Part shown: positions 9,627-16,579 of the stretch, in pieces
Numbering within the stretch: the stretch's first letter is position 1
How the letters are laid out: each line of letters begins with the position of its first letter
Source: Leifsonia sp. Leaf264
GTDB lineage: Bacteria; Actinomycetota; Actinomycetes; Actinomycetales; Microbacteriaceae
NCBI RefSeq assembly: GCF_001422325.1
Contig: NZ_LMMR01000006.1
Location: forward strand, 540,510-604,509
Direction of reading: 5' to 3'
Length of the DNA stretch: 64,000 nucleotides
Notes under the pieces: model-generated
Seen by the model: only the letters and a program-made list of their open reading frames with translations
The model's database searches: none
Told to the model about the DNA's origin: nothing
Program-made: the position numbers and the translations under genes

Positions 9627-10922
9627 ATGAACCATCCTCGAGGAAAGGTCAAGCGCGTGCTCGAATCCGTCGCAGCGACATCGCCGACGATGCTGCGACG
9701 ACGGAACGCCGACGTGGTGCTGCGCTTCGCCTGGTCCGAGCAGGCATTCACCGCGAGCGACCTGATCGCACACACCGGGCTCACGCGATCCACCGTCATC
9801 GGCGTCTGCGACGAACTCGTCGACCGCGGCTGGCTCGCCGAACTCGACGATGCACGCAGCGTCGGCGAGTACAGCAAGGGCCGGCCGGCGAGGCGGTACG
9901 CACTTCGGGCGGATGCAGCATCCGTCGTCGGAGTGGACGCCGGACGCCACAGCGTCACAGCCTCGGCAGCCGACCTGCGCGGCACCGTGCTCGGGACAGC
10001 CAGCCGGGCCATCACCGACGACGCCGACGGCGAGGAGCGGCGGGCCGTGGTGCGCGCCGTCATCGACGACGCGGTGGCGGCAGCCGGACTCGCCGACGTC
10101 GGCGTGCGCGCGATCTGCGTCGGAGTGCCGGCCCCGACGGACGCCACCGGTGCATCGCCGCGCGGAACGGATGGCTTCTGGTCGTTGTCCAACCCCGACT
10201 TCGTCGGGCTGCTCGCGGACGAGCGACGCCTGGCCCTCGTCGACAACGACGCCAACCTGGCCGCCATCGCCGAGGGCGCCGAGAGACTCGGCGAGGGCAG
10301 GGGCGTCGAGTCGTTCATCACCCTCCTCTCCGGGGAGCGCATCGGTGGCGGCATCGTCGTCGATGGCCACCTGCTGCGCGGGGTGCGCGGCGGAGCAGGA
10401 GAGATGCGCGTGCTCGACTACGTCGACGGCGTCGGATCGGCCGACGGCGCGGCGGCACTCATCAGGGAGTGGTCACGCGAGGCGGTGGCGACGGGTTCCG
10501 TTCCGGCGACGAGCGTGCTGCGGCACGCCGGACTGCCCGAGTTCGACGCCCAGGACGTGCTCGACGCCGCCGGTGCCGGTGATGCCGCAGCCGCGGCAGT
10601 GACCCAGCGTCTCGCCGAGCGGTTCGCCCGTATCTGCGTCGTGCTCGGCGAACTGCTCGACGTGCAGCGCGTGGTCATCGCCGGTGCCATGGCCGAACCG
10701 CTCGAGGCCGTATTGGCCGCGGCTCGCGTCTCCATCGCCGGCTATGACGATCCGACGGCTCCGGAGCTCGTCGGGTCCCGTCTCGGAGGGGGCGTCGTCA
10801 GCCTCGGCGCGGTGCGCAGGGCCCTCGACGCCGTCCGTGAAAGCGCGCTGGACCTCGAGCTCGCCTCGCTCGCAGGCGACCGGGCGACGTCGACGCCCGA
10901 ACGGAGCCCGGCGTCGCTCTGA
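9627..10922 (+). CDS. ROK-family (NagC/XylR-like) transcriptional regulator
   Basis: The 431-residue protein has an N-terminal winged HTH (about residues 20-90; FTASDLIAHTGLTRSTVIGVCDEL) followed by a ROK sugar-kinase-like domain with VGVDAGRH and VDNDANLAAIAEG. The kinase-like part probably only senses sugar: the usual zinc-binding ROK signature (GHxxxxxxGxxCxCGxxGCxE) is missing, with GGAGEMRVLDYVDG where it should begin. It is divergent from the ABC-sugar operon and is the natural candidate to repress it through the 9589-9611 operator. Its start ATG lies within the AT-rich region. Confidence 0.9.
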   Translation: MNHPRGKVKRVLESVAATSPTMLRRRNADVVLRFAWSEQAFTASDLIAHTGLTRSTVIGVCDELVDRGWLAELDDARSVGEYSKGRPARRYALRADAASVVGVDAGRHSVTASAADLRGTVLGTASRAITDDADGEERRAVVRAVIDDAVAAAGLADVGVRAICVGVPAPTDATGASPRGTDGFWSLSNPDFVGLLADERRLALVDNDANLAAIAEGAERLGEGRGVESFITLLSGERIGGGIVVDGHLLRGVRGGAGEMRVLDYVDGVGSADGAAALIREWSREAVATGSVPATSVLRHAGLPEFDAQDVLDAAGAGDAAAAAVTQRLAERFARICVVLGELLDVQRVVIAGAMAEPLEAVLAAARVSIAGYDDPTAPELVGSRLGGGVVSLGAVRRALDAVRESALDLELASLAGDRATSTPERSPASL

Positions 10923-10932
10923 CGTCAGGCGC

Positions 10933-11460
10933 TCAGCGATCGGCGGAGTGCTCCGGCGCCGCGAACAGCACCGAGACCGGCCGCAGCCCCGCCAGGCCCG
11001 TCCAGGCGCCGGTGTCGAATCCGAACTCGGCGACGGCGCACGTGGGCATCGCGGCGATGGCCTCGGACCCACGATCCACGGTGAAGTGCGCGGCCAGGTC
11101 GCTCATACCCGGGTCGTGCGCGACCACCATGACGGTGTCGACGTCGGCGTCGGCATCCGTCTCGTCCAACTCGGCGACGACATCGAGCATCGTCGCCGGC
11201 GATGCCCCGTAGAGCAGGTCGAGCACCCGGATGCGATCGGTCGCGTAGCCCAGTTCGTCGGCGATGATGGTGGCCGTGGTCAGCGCCCTGACAGCGCTGC
11301 TGGAGAACACGACGTCGGGCGCGAGGCCACGCTCCCGCATCCGTCGCCCCATGCGAGGAGCATCCCGCCGCCCGCGATCGTTCAGCGGGCGTTGATGATC
11401 GGTGAGGTCCGGGTCATCCCAGTCGGACTTCGCGTGCCGCACGATCACGAGGGTCTTCAT
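10933..11460 (-). CDS. SixA-like histidine phosphatase superfamily protein
   Basis: The 175-residue protein begins MKTLVIVRHAKSDW; the RHAKS sequence is the phosphohistidine-accepting motif of the SixA subgroup. Downstream are the conserved RG-x-A-P region, SSSAVRALTTA and a late VVAHDPG histidine motif. Members dephosphorylate phosphohistidine or small phosphate esters, but the substrate here is unknown. It is convergent with the ROK gene (10 bp apart) and divergent from the hydrolase at 11519. Confidence 0.88.
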   Translation of the reverse strand: MKTLVIVRHAKSDWDDPDLTDHQRPLNDRGRRDAPRMGRRMRERGLAPDVVFSSSAVRALTTATIIADELGYATDRIRVLDLLYGASPATMLDVVAELDETDADADVDTVMVVAHDPGMSDLAAHFTVDRGSEAIAAMPTCAVAEFGFDTGAWTGLAGLRPVSVLFAAPEHSADR

Positions 11461-11518
11461 GCCAGTCCACGCTACTCCGGCACGGTAGCGGCGTGGGTGC
11501 TGCGGCTACGATCAGCCC

Positions 11519-12322
11519 ATGACCGATGCCGCCCCCACCGCAACCCTCGACGGCTGGGTGGTCTCGCCCTTCACCGGCGGCGGCCTCACCCACGACTGCT
11601 ACGAGAAGGGCAGCGGCCCTGGCGTCGTGCTCATCCCCGAGATCCCGGGCATCACGCCCGAGGTTCTCGGGCTCGCCGAGCACCTGGTCGGGCAGGGCTT
11701 CACCGTGGTGGTGCCGTCGCCGTTCGGCGTGCCCGGGCGTCCCGCGAGCACCGGCTACACGATGGGGGTCGTCGCCAGGCTGTGCGTCTCGAGCGAGTTC
11801 CGGGCCTTCGCAACGGATGCCGCCCGCCCCGTCAGCGCCTTCCTGCGCGCCGTCGCCGCCGATCTCAATGAGCGCACCCCGGGGCCGGGGGTCGGCGTGA
11901 TCGGGATGTGCTTCACCGGCGGGTTCGCGCTGGCGGCGGCCGTCGACGACTCTGTGCTCGCGGCCGTCGCCAGCCAACCGTCGGTTCCGTTCCCCCTGGG
12001 CGCCCGGCGCATCGCAGACCCCGGCCTGAGCACTGCCGAGTTGGATCGCGTCGCCGCGCGGGCGGCATCCGGCGACCTCTGCGCGATCGGACTGCGCTTC
12101 AGCGAGGACTTCGCCTCCCAGGGCGCTCGCTTCCGCACCATCAAGGCGCGGCTCGGCGAGGCGTTCGAGGTCATCCCGCTCGACTCCTCGCCCGGCAATC
12201 CCGGCGGCTTCTCCCGCACGGCGCACTCCGTGCTCACCGACGAGGTGCGCGAGACGCCGGGGAACCTGGCCCTCGAGGCTCGCGCCCGCGTCGTGGCGTT
12301 CCTGCACGAGCGGCTCGGCTGA
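11519..12322 (+). CDS. Dienelactone-hydrolase family protein
   Basis: The 267-residue alpha/beta hydrolase carries the nucleophile elbow GMCFTGG with Cys rather than Ser, typical of dienelactone hydrolases, preceded by GVVLIPEIPGITPEVLGLAEHLV. The expected acid and His positions follow in the C-terminal third (DSSPGNPGGFSRTAHSVL). No aromatic-ring degradation genes are adjacent, so the physiological substrate is uncertain. It ends 28 bp before a copy of the 57-bp palindromic element. Confidence 0.85.
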   Translation: MTDAAPTATLDGWVVSPFTGGGLTHDCYEKGSGPGVVLIPEIPGITPEVLGLAEHLVGQGFTVVVPSPFGVPGRPASTGYTMGVVARLCVSSEFRAFATDAARPVSAFLRAVAADLNERTPGPGVGVIGMCFTGGFALAAAVDDSVLAAVASQPSVPFPLGARRIADPGLSTAELDRVAARAASGDLCAIGLRFSEDFASQGARFRTIKARLGEAFEVIPLDSSPGNPGGFSRTAHSVLTDEVRETPGNLALEARARVVAFLHERLG

Positions 12323-12350
12323 GCGTCTCGGGTCGCCCACCCCAGCCACC

Positions 12351-12406
12351 GAGTTGCCCACTTCCGCCAGTCGCGAAGTCCGTAACCACCGGAAGTGGGC
12401 AACTCG
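12351..12406. repeat. 57-bp palindromic element, copy C (intergenic, one base shorter)
   Basis: Arms CGAGTTGCCCACTTCCG (12350-12366) and CGGAAGTGGGCAACTCG (12390-12406) are perfect 17-bp inverted repeats. The core is 56 nt, one short of the 57 nt seen in copies A, B and D; this copy is not in a gene, so frame is unconstrained. The interior CCAGTCGC matches copy B. Confidence 0.9.
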
Positions 12407-12411
12407 ATCGC

Positions 12412-12496
12412 GCGACCGCAAGCGCAGCGCGACCGCTAGCGCAGCGCCACCGCTAGCGCAGGGCGACCCCTAGCGCAGGGCGACCCCGGCCAGCGC
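12412..12496. repeat. 17-bp tandem array duplicating the 3' end of hutG
   Basis: Four 17-bp units (12412-12428, 12429-12445, 12446-12462, 12463-12479) plus a partial fifth follow the pattern GCGACCSCTAGCGCAGS. Read on the minus strand, each unit with CTA encodes VALR-stop, the exact C-terminus of the hutG-like gene. The stop codon and last codons have therefore been duplicated outward, leaving the protein unchanged. It abuts palindromic copy C. Confidence 0.85.
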
Positions 12497-13450
12497 CTCG
12501 AGCACGAGGAGGGCGGCGAGGCGCACAGTGCGTCCGTCTTCGGCATCCGCTGTGGCATCGACCTCGGCGATGTCGATGGAGCGCACGCGATCGTCGGCGG
12601 CTGCGGCACGGGCCGCCGCGCGCAGCTCCCAGGCCGAGATGCCCCCGGGCACTGACGCCGGGCATCCCGGAGCGACCGAGCGGTCGCAGACGTCAACATC
12701 GACGTCGACGTGGACCGGCCCGCCCGCGGCACCAGCGATGTCGAGGGCCTCGGCCATGACGTCGCTCATCGGGCGGCGGTGCAGCTCGTCGCGGTGCACG
12801 ACGGTGATGCCGTAGTCGAGGGCGCGACGGGCGTACTCGGCTGAGTTCGCGAAGTCGGCGATGCCGATCTGCACCACGCGGCGGCCGTCGAGGCCGGCCT
12901 CGATGAGGCGGCGCACCGGGGAGCCGTTCGACTCGCCGTCGCGCAGGTCGTAGTGAGCATCGAGGGTCACGAGGCCGGCTGCAGGCAGCGCCTCACCCCA
13001 CACGCCGAGAGCCGTGGCGACGGTCACCGAGTTGTCGCCGCCGAGTGCCACGAGCAGCCGCGCTCGGTCTGCGGCATCCGCCACGGCGGCGATGGCACGC
13101 CCCTCGCCGATGGGTCCGTCGGGGTCGTCGACGTCGCCGGCGTCGACGGTGACGAGCGCAGCCAGGTCGAGGTGGTCGAGCACGAGCCGCGAGGTCGAGC
13201 TGCGGTCGGGCATCAGGGCGGGGCTGTAGCGGCGCAGCACCTCGCGGATCGCGGCCGGAGTGGCGTGCGCACCGGTCGGCGAGAGCGAGGTGCGCCACGC
13301 CGGGAGACCGATGATCGCGAGGTCGGGGTGGATGCCCGGCTCGAGCTCGTCGAACGACGGCCAATCGCCGGCGCGGGGCCAGAGCGGGTCGTGCGGAAGA
13401 CCGTGTTCGGCGTCGAGATCGGAGTCGGGGTCAGTCGCGGGGTCGGTCAC
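12470..13450 (-). CDS. hutG: Arginase/ureohydrolase-family protein, probable formimidoylglutamase
   Basis: The 326-residue metalloenzyme has the ureohydrolase manganese motifs: LGGDNS (where GGDH is usual), DAHYDLR, the substrate motif SNGSPVR, and VDVDVDVCDRSVAPGCP followed by IAEVD. Formimidoylglutamase hydrolyses formimino-glutamate to glutamate and formamide, completing the hut pathway. Proximity to hutU and hutI (9 kb) and the lack of arginine or agmatine genes favour this over arginase or agmatinase. The His-to-Asn change in GGDH and the Cys in the late Asp motif deserve note: metal ligands may differ from classical arginase. The 3' end is embedded in a 17-bp tandem array. Confidence 0.75.
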   Translation of the reverse strand: MTDPATDPDSDLDAEHGLPHDPLWPRAGDWPSFDELEPGIHPDLAIIGLPAWRTSLSPTGAHATPAAIREVLRRYSPALMPDRSSTSRLVLDHLDLAALVTVDAGDVDDPDGPIGEGRAIAAVADAADRARLLVALGGDNSVTVATALGVWGEALPAAGLVTLDAHYDLRDGESNGSPVRRLIEAGLDGRRVVQIGIADFANSAEYARRALDYGITVVHRDELHRRPMSDVMAEALDIAGAAGGPVHVDVDVDVCDRSVAPGCPASVPGGISAWELRAAARAAAADDRVRSIDIAEVDATADAEDGRTVRLAALLVLEALAGVALR

Positions 13451-13524
13451 CCTTCGAGCCTAACGAGTGGCCTCGTTCGGCGGAATCGGGAACAGAATCC
13501 GCGATCTGTGGTTGTATGGAGAGG

Positions 13525-13539
13525 TACCCCCCAGGGGTA
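13525..13539. promoter_or_regulatory. CsoR-like copper operator
   Basis: TACCCCCCAGGGGTA is a near-perfect dyad of the TACCCC-n-GGGGTA class bound by CsoR copper sensors. It sits 30 bp upstream of the P-type ATPase start. No CsoR gene is present in the window, so the regulator would act in trans. Confidence 0.75.
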
Positions 13540-13569
13540 TTGCAGGAAACCGGGTCGAAAGGGGTCGTA

Positions 13570-15924
13570 ATGGCTGAGAAGGACGTCGTGACGGATGCGT
13601 ACGCCGAGCACGCGCAGCACGGGCACGAGGCGGCACATGACGGCCACGAAGGCCACGGCCACCCGGGCGCGCACTCTCACGACGAGCACGCCGGGTACGA
13701 CCACTCGGAACACGACGCCCACGCGATGCACGAGCACGCCGGGCATGACGACGCGGGACACGCCGACCATTCGGCGCACGATGCCCACGCGATGCACGAC
13801 CAGCATGCCGGGCACGACCACGCGGGCCACGCCGACCACGCGGAACACGATGCCCACGCCGGACATTCGGACCACGACGCCCACGCCGGACATTCCGGAC
13901 ATGCAGGCCACGGCGGCCACGCCCACCACGTCGCCCAGTTCCGTCGCCTGTTCTGGATCATGCTCGCGATCGCCGTGCCCGTCATCGCGTTCAGTCCGAC
14001 GTTCGCGATGCTGCTCGGGTACGAGCTGCCCGATGCATCCGTCGTCGCCTGGATCTCGCCGGTGCTCGGCACCGTCATGTTCTTCTGGGGCGGCTGGCCC
14101 TTCCTGTCTGGCGGCGTCTCCGAGCTGAAGAGCCGCCAGCCCGGCATGATGCTGCTCATCGCGCTGGCGATCTCCGTGGCCTTCATCGCCTCCCTCGGCG
14201 CGAGCCTCGGCCTGCTCGACCAGCAGCTCGACTTCTGGTGGGAGCTCGCCCTCCTCATCGTGATCATGTTGCTCGGCCACTGGATCGAGATGCGCTCGAT
14301 CGCGCAGGCATCCTCGGCGCTCGACGCCCTCGCAGCGCTCCTTCCCGATGAGGCCGAGCGGGTGACGGATGCCGGCACCGAGCTGGTCTCCCCCGCCGAT
14401 CTCGCACTCGGCGACGTGGTCATCGTGCGTCCCGGCGGTCGCGTGCCGGCCGACGGCGAGGTGACGGAGGGCTCAGCCGACATCGACGAGTCGATGATCA
14501 CCGGCGAGTCGCGCCCCGTCCCCCGCGGCCCCGGCGACCACGTCGTCGCCGGAACCGTCGCGACCGACACCGCCATCCGCATCCGCGTGAGTGCCATCGG
14601 CGACGACACCGCCCTCGCCGGCATCCAGCGCCTCGTCGCGAAGGCTCAGGCGTCGAGCTCCCGCGCCCAGCGCCTCGCCGATCGGGCCGCTGCGTGGCTG
14701 TTCTGGTTCGCGCTCGGCTCCGCCGTGATCACCGCCGTGGTCTGGACCGCCCTCGGTAACCCCGACGACGCGGTGGTGCGCACCATCACCGTGCTCGTGA
14801 TCGCCTGCCCGCACGCCCTCGGCCTGGCCATCCCGCTCGTCGTCTCGATCGCGACGGAGCGGGCGGCGAAGGGCGGCGTGCTCATCACGGATCGCCTGGC
14901 GCTCGAGACCATGCGCACCGTCGATGCCGTGCTGTTCGACAAGACCGGCACGCTCACGAAGGGCGAGCCCGTGGTGACGGATGCCGCAGCAGCCCCCGGC
15001 TTCGACCCCGACCGCGTGCTCGCCCTGGCGGCAGCCGCCGAGGCCGACTCGGAGCATCCGCTCGCCCGGGCGATCGTGGCGAACGCTGCGTTCCGTGGCC
15101 TCGCGTCGTTACCGGCGACGGGCTTCGTCGCGTCGCCGTCGGTGGGTGTTCGCGCCGACGTTGACGGGCATGTGGTTCAGGTCGGCGGGCCGGCGCTGCT
15201 CGCGACTCTCGTAACAGCCGATCCCGAGGCTCACGCGCCTTCCGCTGCCTCCCCGCTCGCAACGGCTGCGGCGGGCTGGGCGCAGGCGGGCTCCACGGTG
15301 CTGCACGTCGTCGTCGACGGACGGGTCGCCGGCGCGCTCGCACTGTCCGACGAGATCCGGCCGGAGTCGCTCGAGGCCGTCGCCGCCCTGCATCGTCGGG
15401 GCATCCGCGTGGTGATGATCACCGGCGATGCCGAGCCCGTGGCCGCCACGGTGGCTTCGGCGCTGGGCATCGACCGGGTCTTCGCCGGCGTTCGCCCCGA
15501 GGACAAGGCGGCGAAGGTGCAGGAGCTCCAGGCCGAGGGACTTCGCGTCGCGATGGTCGGCGACGGCGTTAACGACGCCCCCGCGCTGGCCCAGGCCGAC
15601 GTCGGCATCGCCATCGGAGCCGGCACCGACGTGGCCATAGCCTCGGCCGGCGTCGTGCTGGCCAGCTCCGACCCGCGCTCGGTGCTGTCGGTCATCGAGC
15701 TGTCCCGCGCGAGTTACAGCAAGATGCAGCAGAACCTCTGGTGGGCGGCCGGTTACAACCTGCTGTCGGTGCCCCTCGCCGCAGGCGTGCTCGCGCCGAT
15801 CGGGTTCGTGCTGCCGATGTCGGTCGGCGCCATCCTGATGAGCCTGTCGACCATCATCGTGGCAGCGAACGCGCAGCTGCTGCGTCGCCTCGACCTGCGC
15901 CCGGAGGTGTCCGCGCGCCGCTGA
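13570..15924 (+). CDS. P1B-type heavy-metal ATPase (CopB-like, CPH motif) with a long His-rich tail
   Basis: The 784-residue membrane pump contains the phosphorylation motif DKTGTLTKG, TGES actuator loop, GDGVNDAPAL hinge and the intramembrane CPH motif (IACPHALGLAIPL). CPH instead of CPC marks the CopB-like copper/silver efflux group. No heavy-metal-associated domain is present. Instead the first 120 or so residues hold about 37 histidines in repeated blocks such as HDAHAMH and HAGHADH, a likely metal-collecting tail built from tandem duplications of about 22 residues. ATG 13570 was chosen because AAAGGGG lies just upstream; an earlier ATG at 13516 would place the CsoR-like operator inside the gene. 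Divergent from hutG. Confidence 0.93.
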   Translation: MAEKDVVTDAYAEHAQHGHEAAHDGHEGHGHPGAHSHDEHAGYDHSEHDAHAMHEHAGHDDAGHADHSAHDAHAMHDQHAGHDHAGHADHAEHDAHAGHSDHDAHAGHSGHAGHGGHAHHVAQFRRLFWIMLAIAVPVIAFSPTFAMLLGYELPDASVVAWISPVLGTVMFFWGGWPFLSGGVSELKSRQPGMMLLIALAISVAFIASLGASLGLLDQQLDFWWELALLIVIMLLGHWIEMRSIAQASSALDALAALLPDEAERVTDAGTELVSPADLALGDVVIVRPGGRVPADGEVTEGSADIDESMITGESRPVPRGPGDHVVAGTVATDTAIRIRVSAIGDDTALAGIQRLVAKAQASSSRAQRLADRAAAWLFWFALGSAVITAVVWTALGNPDDAVVRTITVLVIACPHALGLAIPLVVSIATERAAKGGVLITDRLALETMRTVDAVLFDKTGTLTKGEPVVTDAAAAPGFDPDRVLALAAAAEADSEHPLARAIVANAAFRGLASLPATGFVASPSVGVRADVDGHVVQVGGPALLATLVTADPEAHAPSAASPLATAAAGWAQAGSTVLHVVVDGRVAGALALSDEIRPESLEAVAALHRRGIRVVMITGDAEPVAATVASALGIDRVFAGVRPEDKAAKVQELQAEGLRVAMVGDGVNDAPALAQADVGIAIGAGTDVAIASAGVVLASSDPRSVLSVIELSRASYSKMQQNLWWAAGYNLLSVPLAAGVLAPIGFVLPMSVGAILMSLSTIIVAANAQLLRRLDLRPEVSARR

Positions 15925-15951
15925 CGGCGAGCCCGAGGTGACACTCCCAGC

Positions 15952-16425
15952 TCAACGCTCGAAGTGCGCCGCCTCGTCCGACGAGAGGGCGTAGGCGATG
16001 CGTCGTCGGTGGTCGTCGCTCAGCTCGATCGTGTGCAGCTCGTCCAGCCGCACCCACATCACCTCGGTGTTCTCGCCGTCAGCCGGATGCGGCTCGCCCG
16101 AGACATACCGGCAGCGGAATGTCAGGTCCAGGTAGACGCTCTGGTCTCCGTTCTCATACGTCACGGGATCGAGCACGTGCACCCAGGCGAGGCGCTCCAC
16201 CTCGATCACGACGTTCGTCTCCTCGAACGCCTCGCGCACGGCGGCGACGGCTGGCTCCTCACCCGGCTCGAGGATCCCGGCGATCGGCGCGATGCGTCCG
16301 TTGTCGGCCCGGCGGGCGAGGAGCACCTCGTCGCCGCGCAGGATCACGGCCGTCACGCCACTCAGCCAGAGCGGAGCATGGCCGACGACTCGGCGCAGAT
16401 CGAGGACGAAGTCGGGAGTGGGCAT
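15952..16425 (-). CDS. NUDIX hydrolase
   Basis: The 157-residue protein contains a Nudix box, GILEPGEEPAVAAVREAFEE followed by TNVVIE, in which the usual Gly before the final hydrophobic residue is Asn. Catalytic glutamates (REAFEE) are intact. Such enzymes hydrolyse nucleoside-diphosphate-linked metabolites; the sequence does not say which. It is convergent with the P-type ATPase and lies downstream of the RND gene on the same strand, separated by a tandem array and a hairpin. Confidence 0.88.
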   Translation of the reverse strand: MPTPDFVLDLRRVVGHAPLWLSGVTAVILRGDEVLLARRADNGRIAPIAGILEPGEEPAVAAVREAFEETNVVIEVERLAWVHVLDPVTYENGDQSVYLDLTFRCRYVSGEPHPADGENTEVMWVRLDELHTIELSDDHRRRIAYALSSDEAAHFER

Positions 16426-16441
16426 GCCGTCACCCTACTTC

Positions 16442-16504
16442 GCCGCGAATGCCGCGAATGCCGCGAATGCGCCGAACGCCCCGAATGCGCCGAGCGCCCC
16501 GAAT
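16442..16504. repeat. 9-bp tandem array (seven units)
   Basis: Seven contiguous 9-mers: GCCGCGAAT three times, then GCGCCGAAC, GCCCCGAAT, GCGCCGAGC, GCCCCGAAT. It lies in the gap between the NUDIX start and the RND stop and abuts the 57-bp hairpin at 16504. All six frames are low-complexity and no gene is assigned. Confidence 0.85.
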
Positions 16505-16560
16505 GCAGGATGAGAGCCGACTCGGGCGCATATCGCGCTCGTGTCGGCTCTCATCCTGCA
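16504..16560. repeat. Near-perfect 57-bp palindrome downstream of the RND gene
   Basis: TGCAGGATGAGAGCCGAC (16504-16521) and its exact complement (16543-16560) form 18-bp arms around a partly self-complementary centre. It follows the RND pump stop by 19 bp on the minus strand, so it could end transcription, but no U-tract follows. It is not related in sequence to the GAGTTGCCC element. Confidence 0.8.
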
Positions 16561-16579
16561 AACGACGTGCTGCTGCGGG

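Noticed and set aside
13447..14280. Minus-strand frame over the His-rich ATPase tail
   Set aside because: Composition reflects the complement of the histidine repeats; no start signal or homology.
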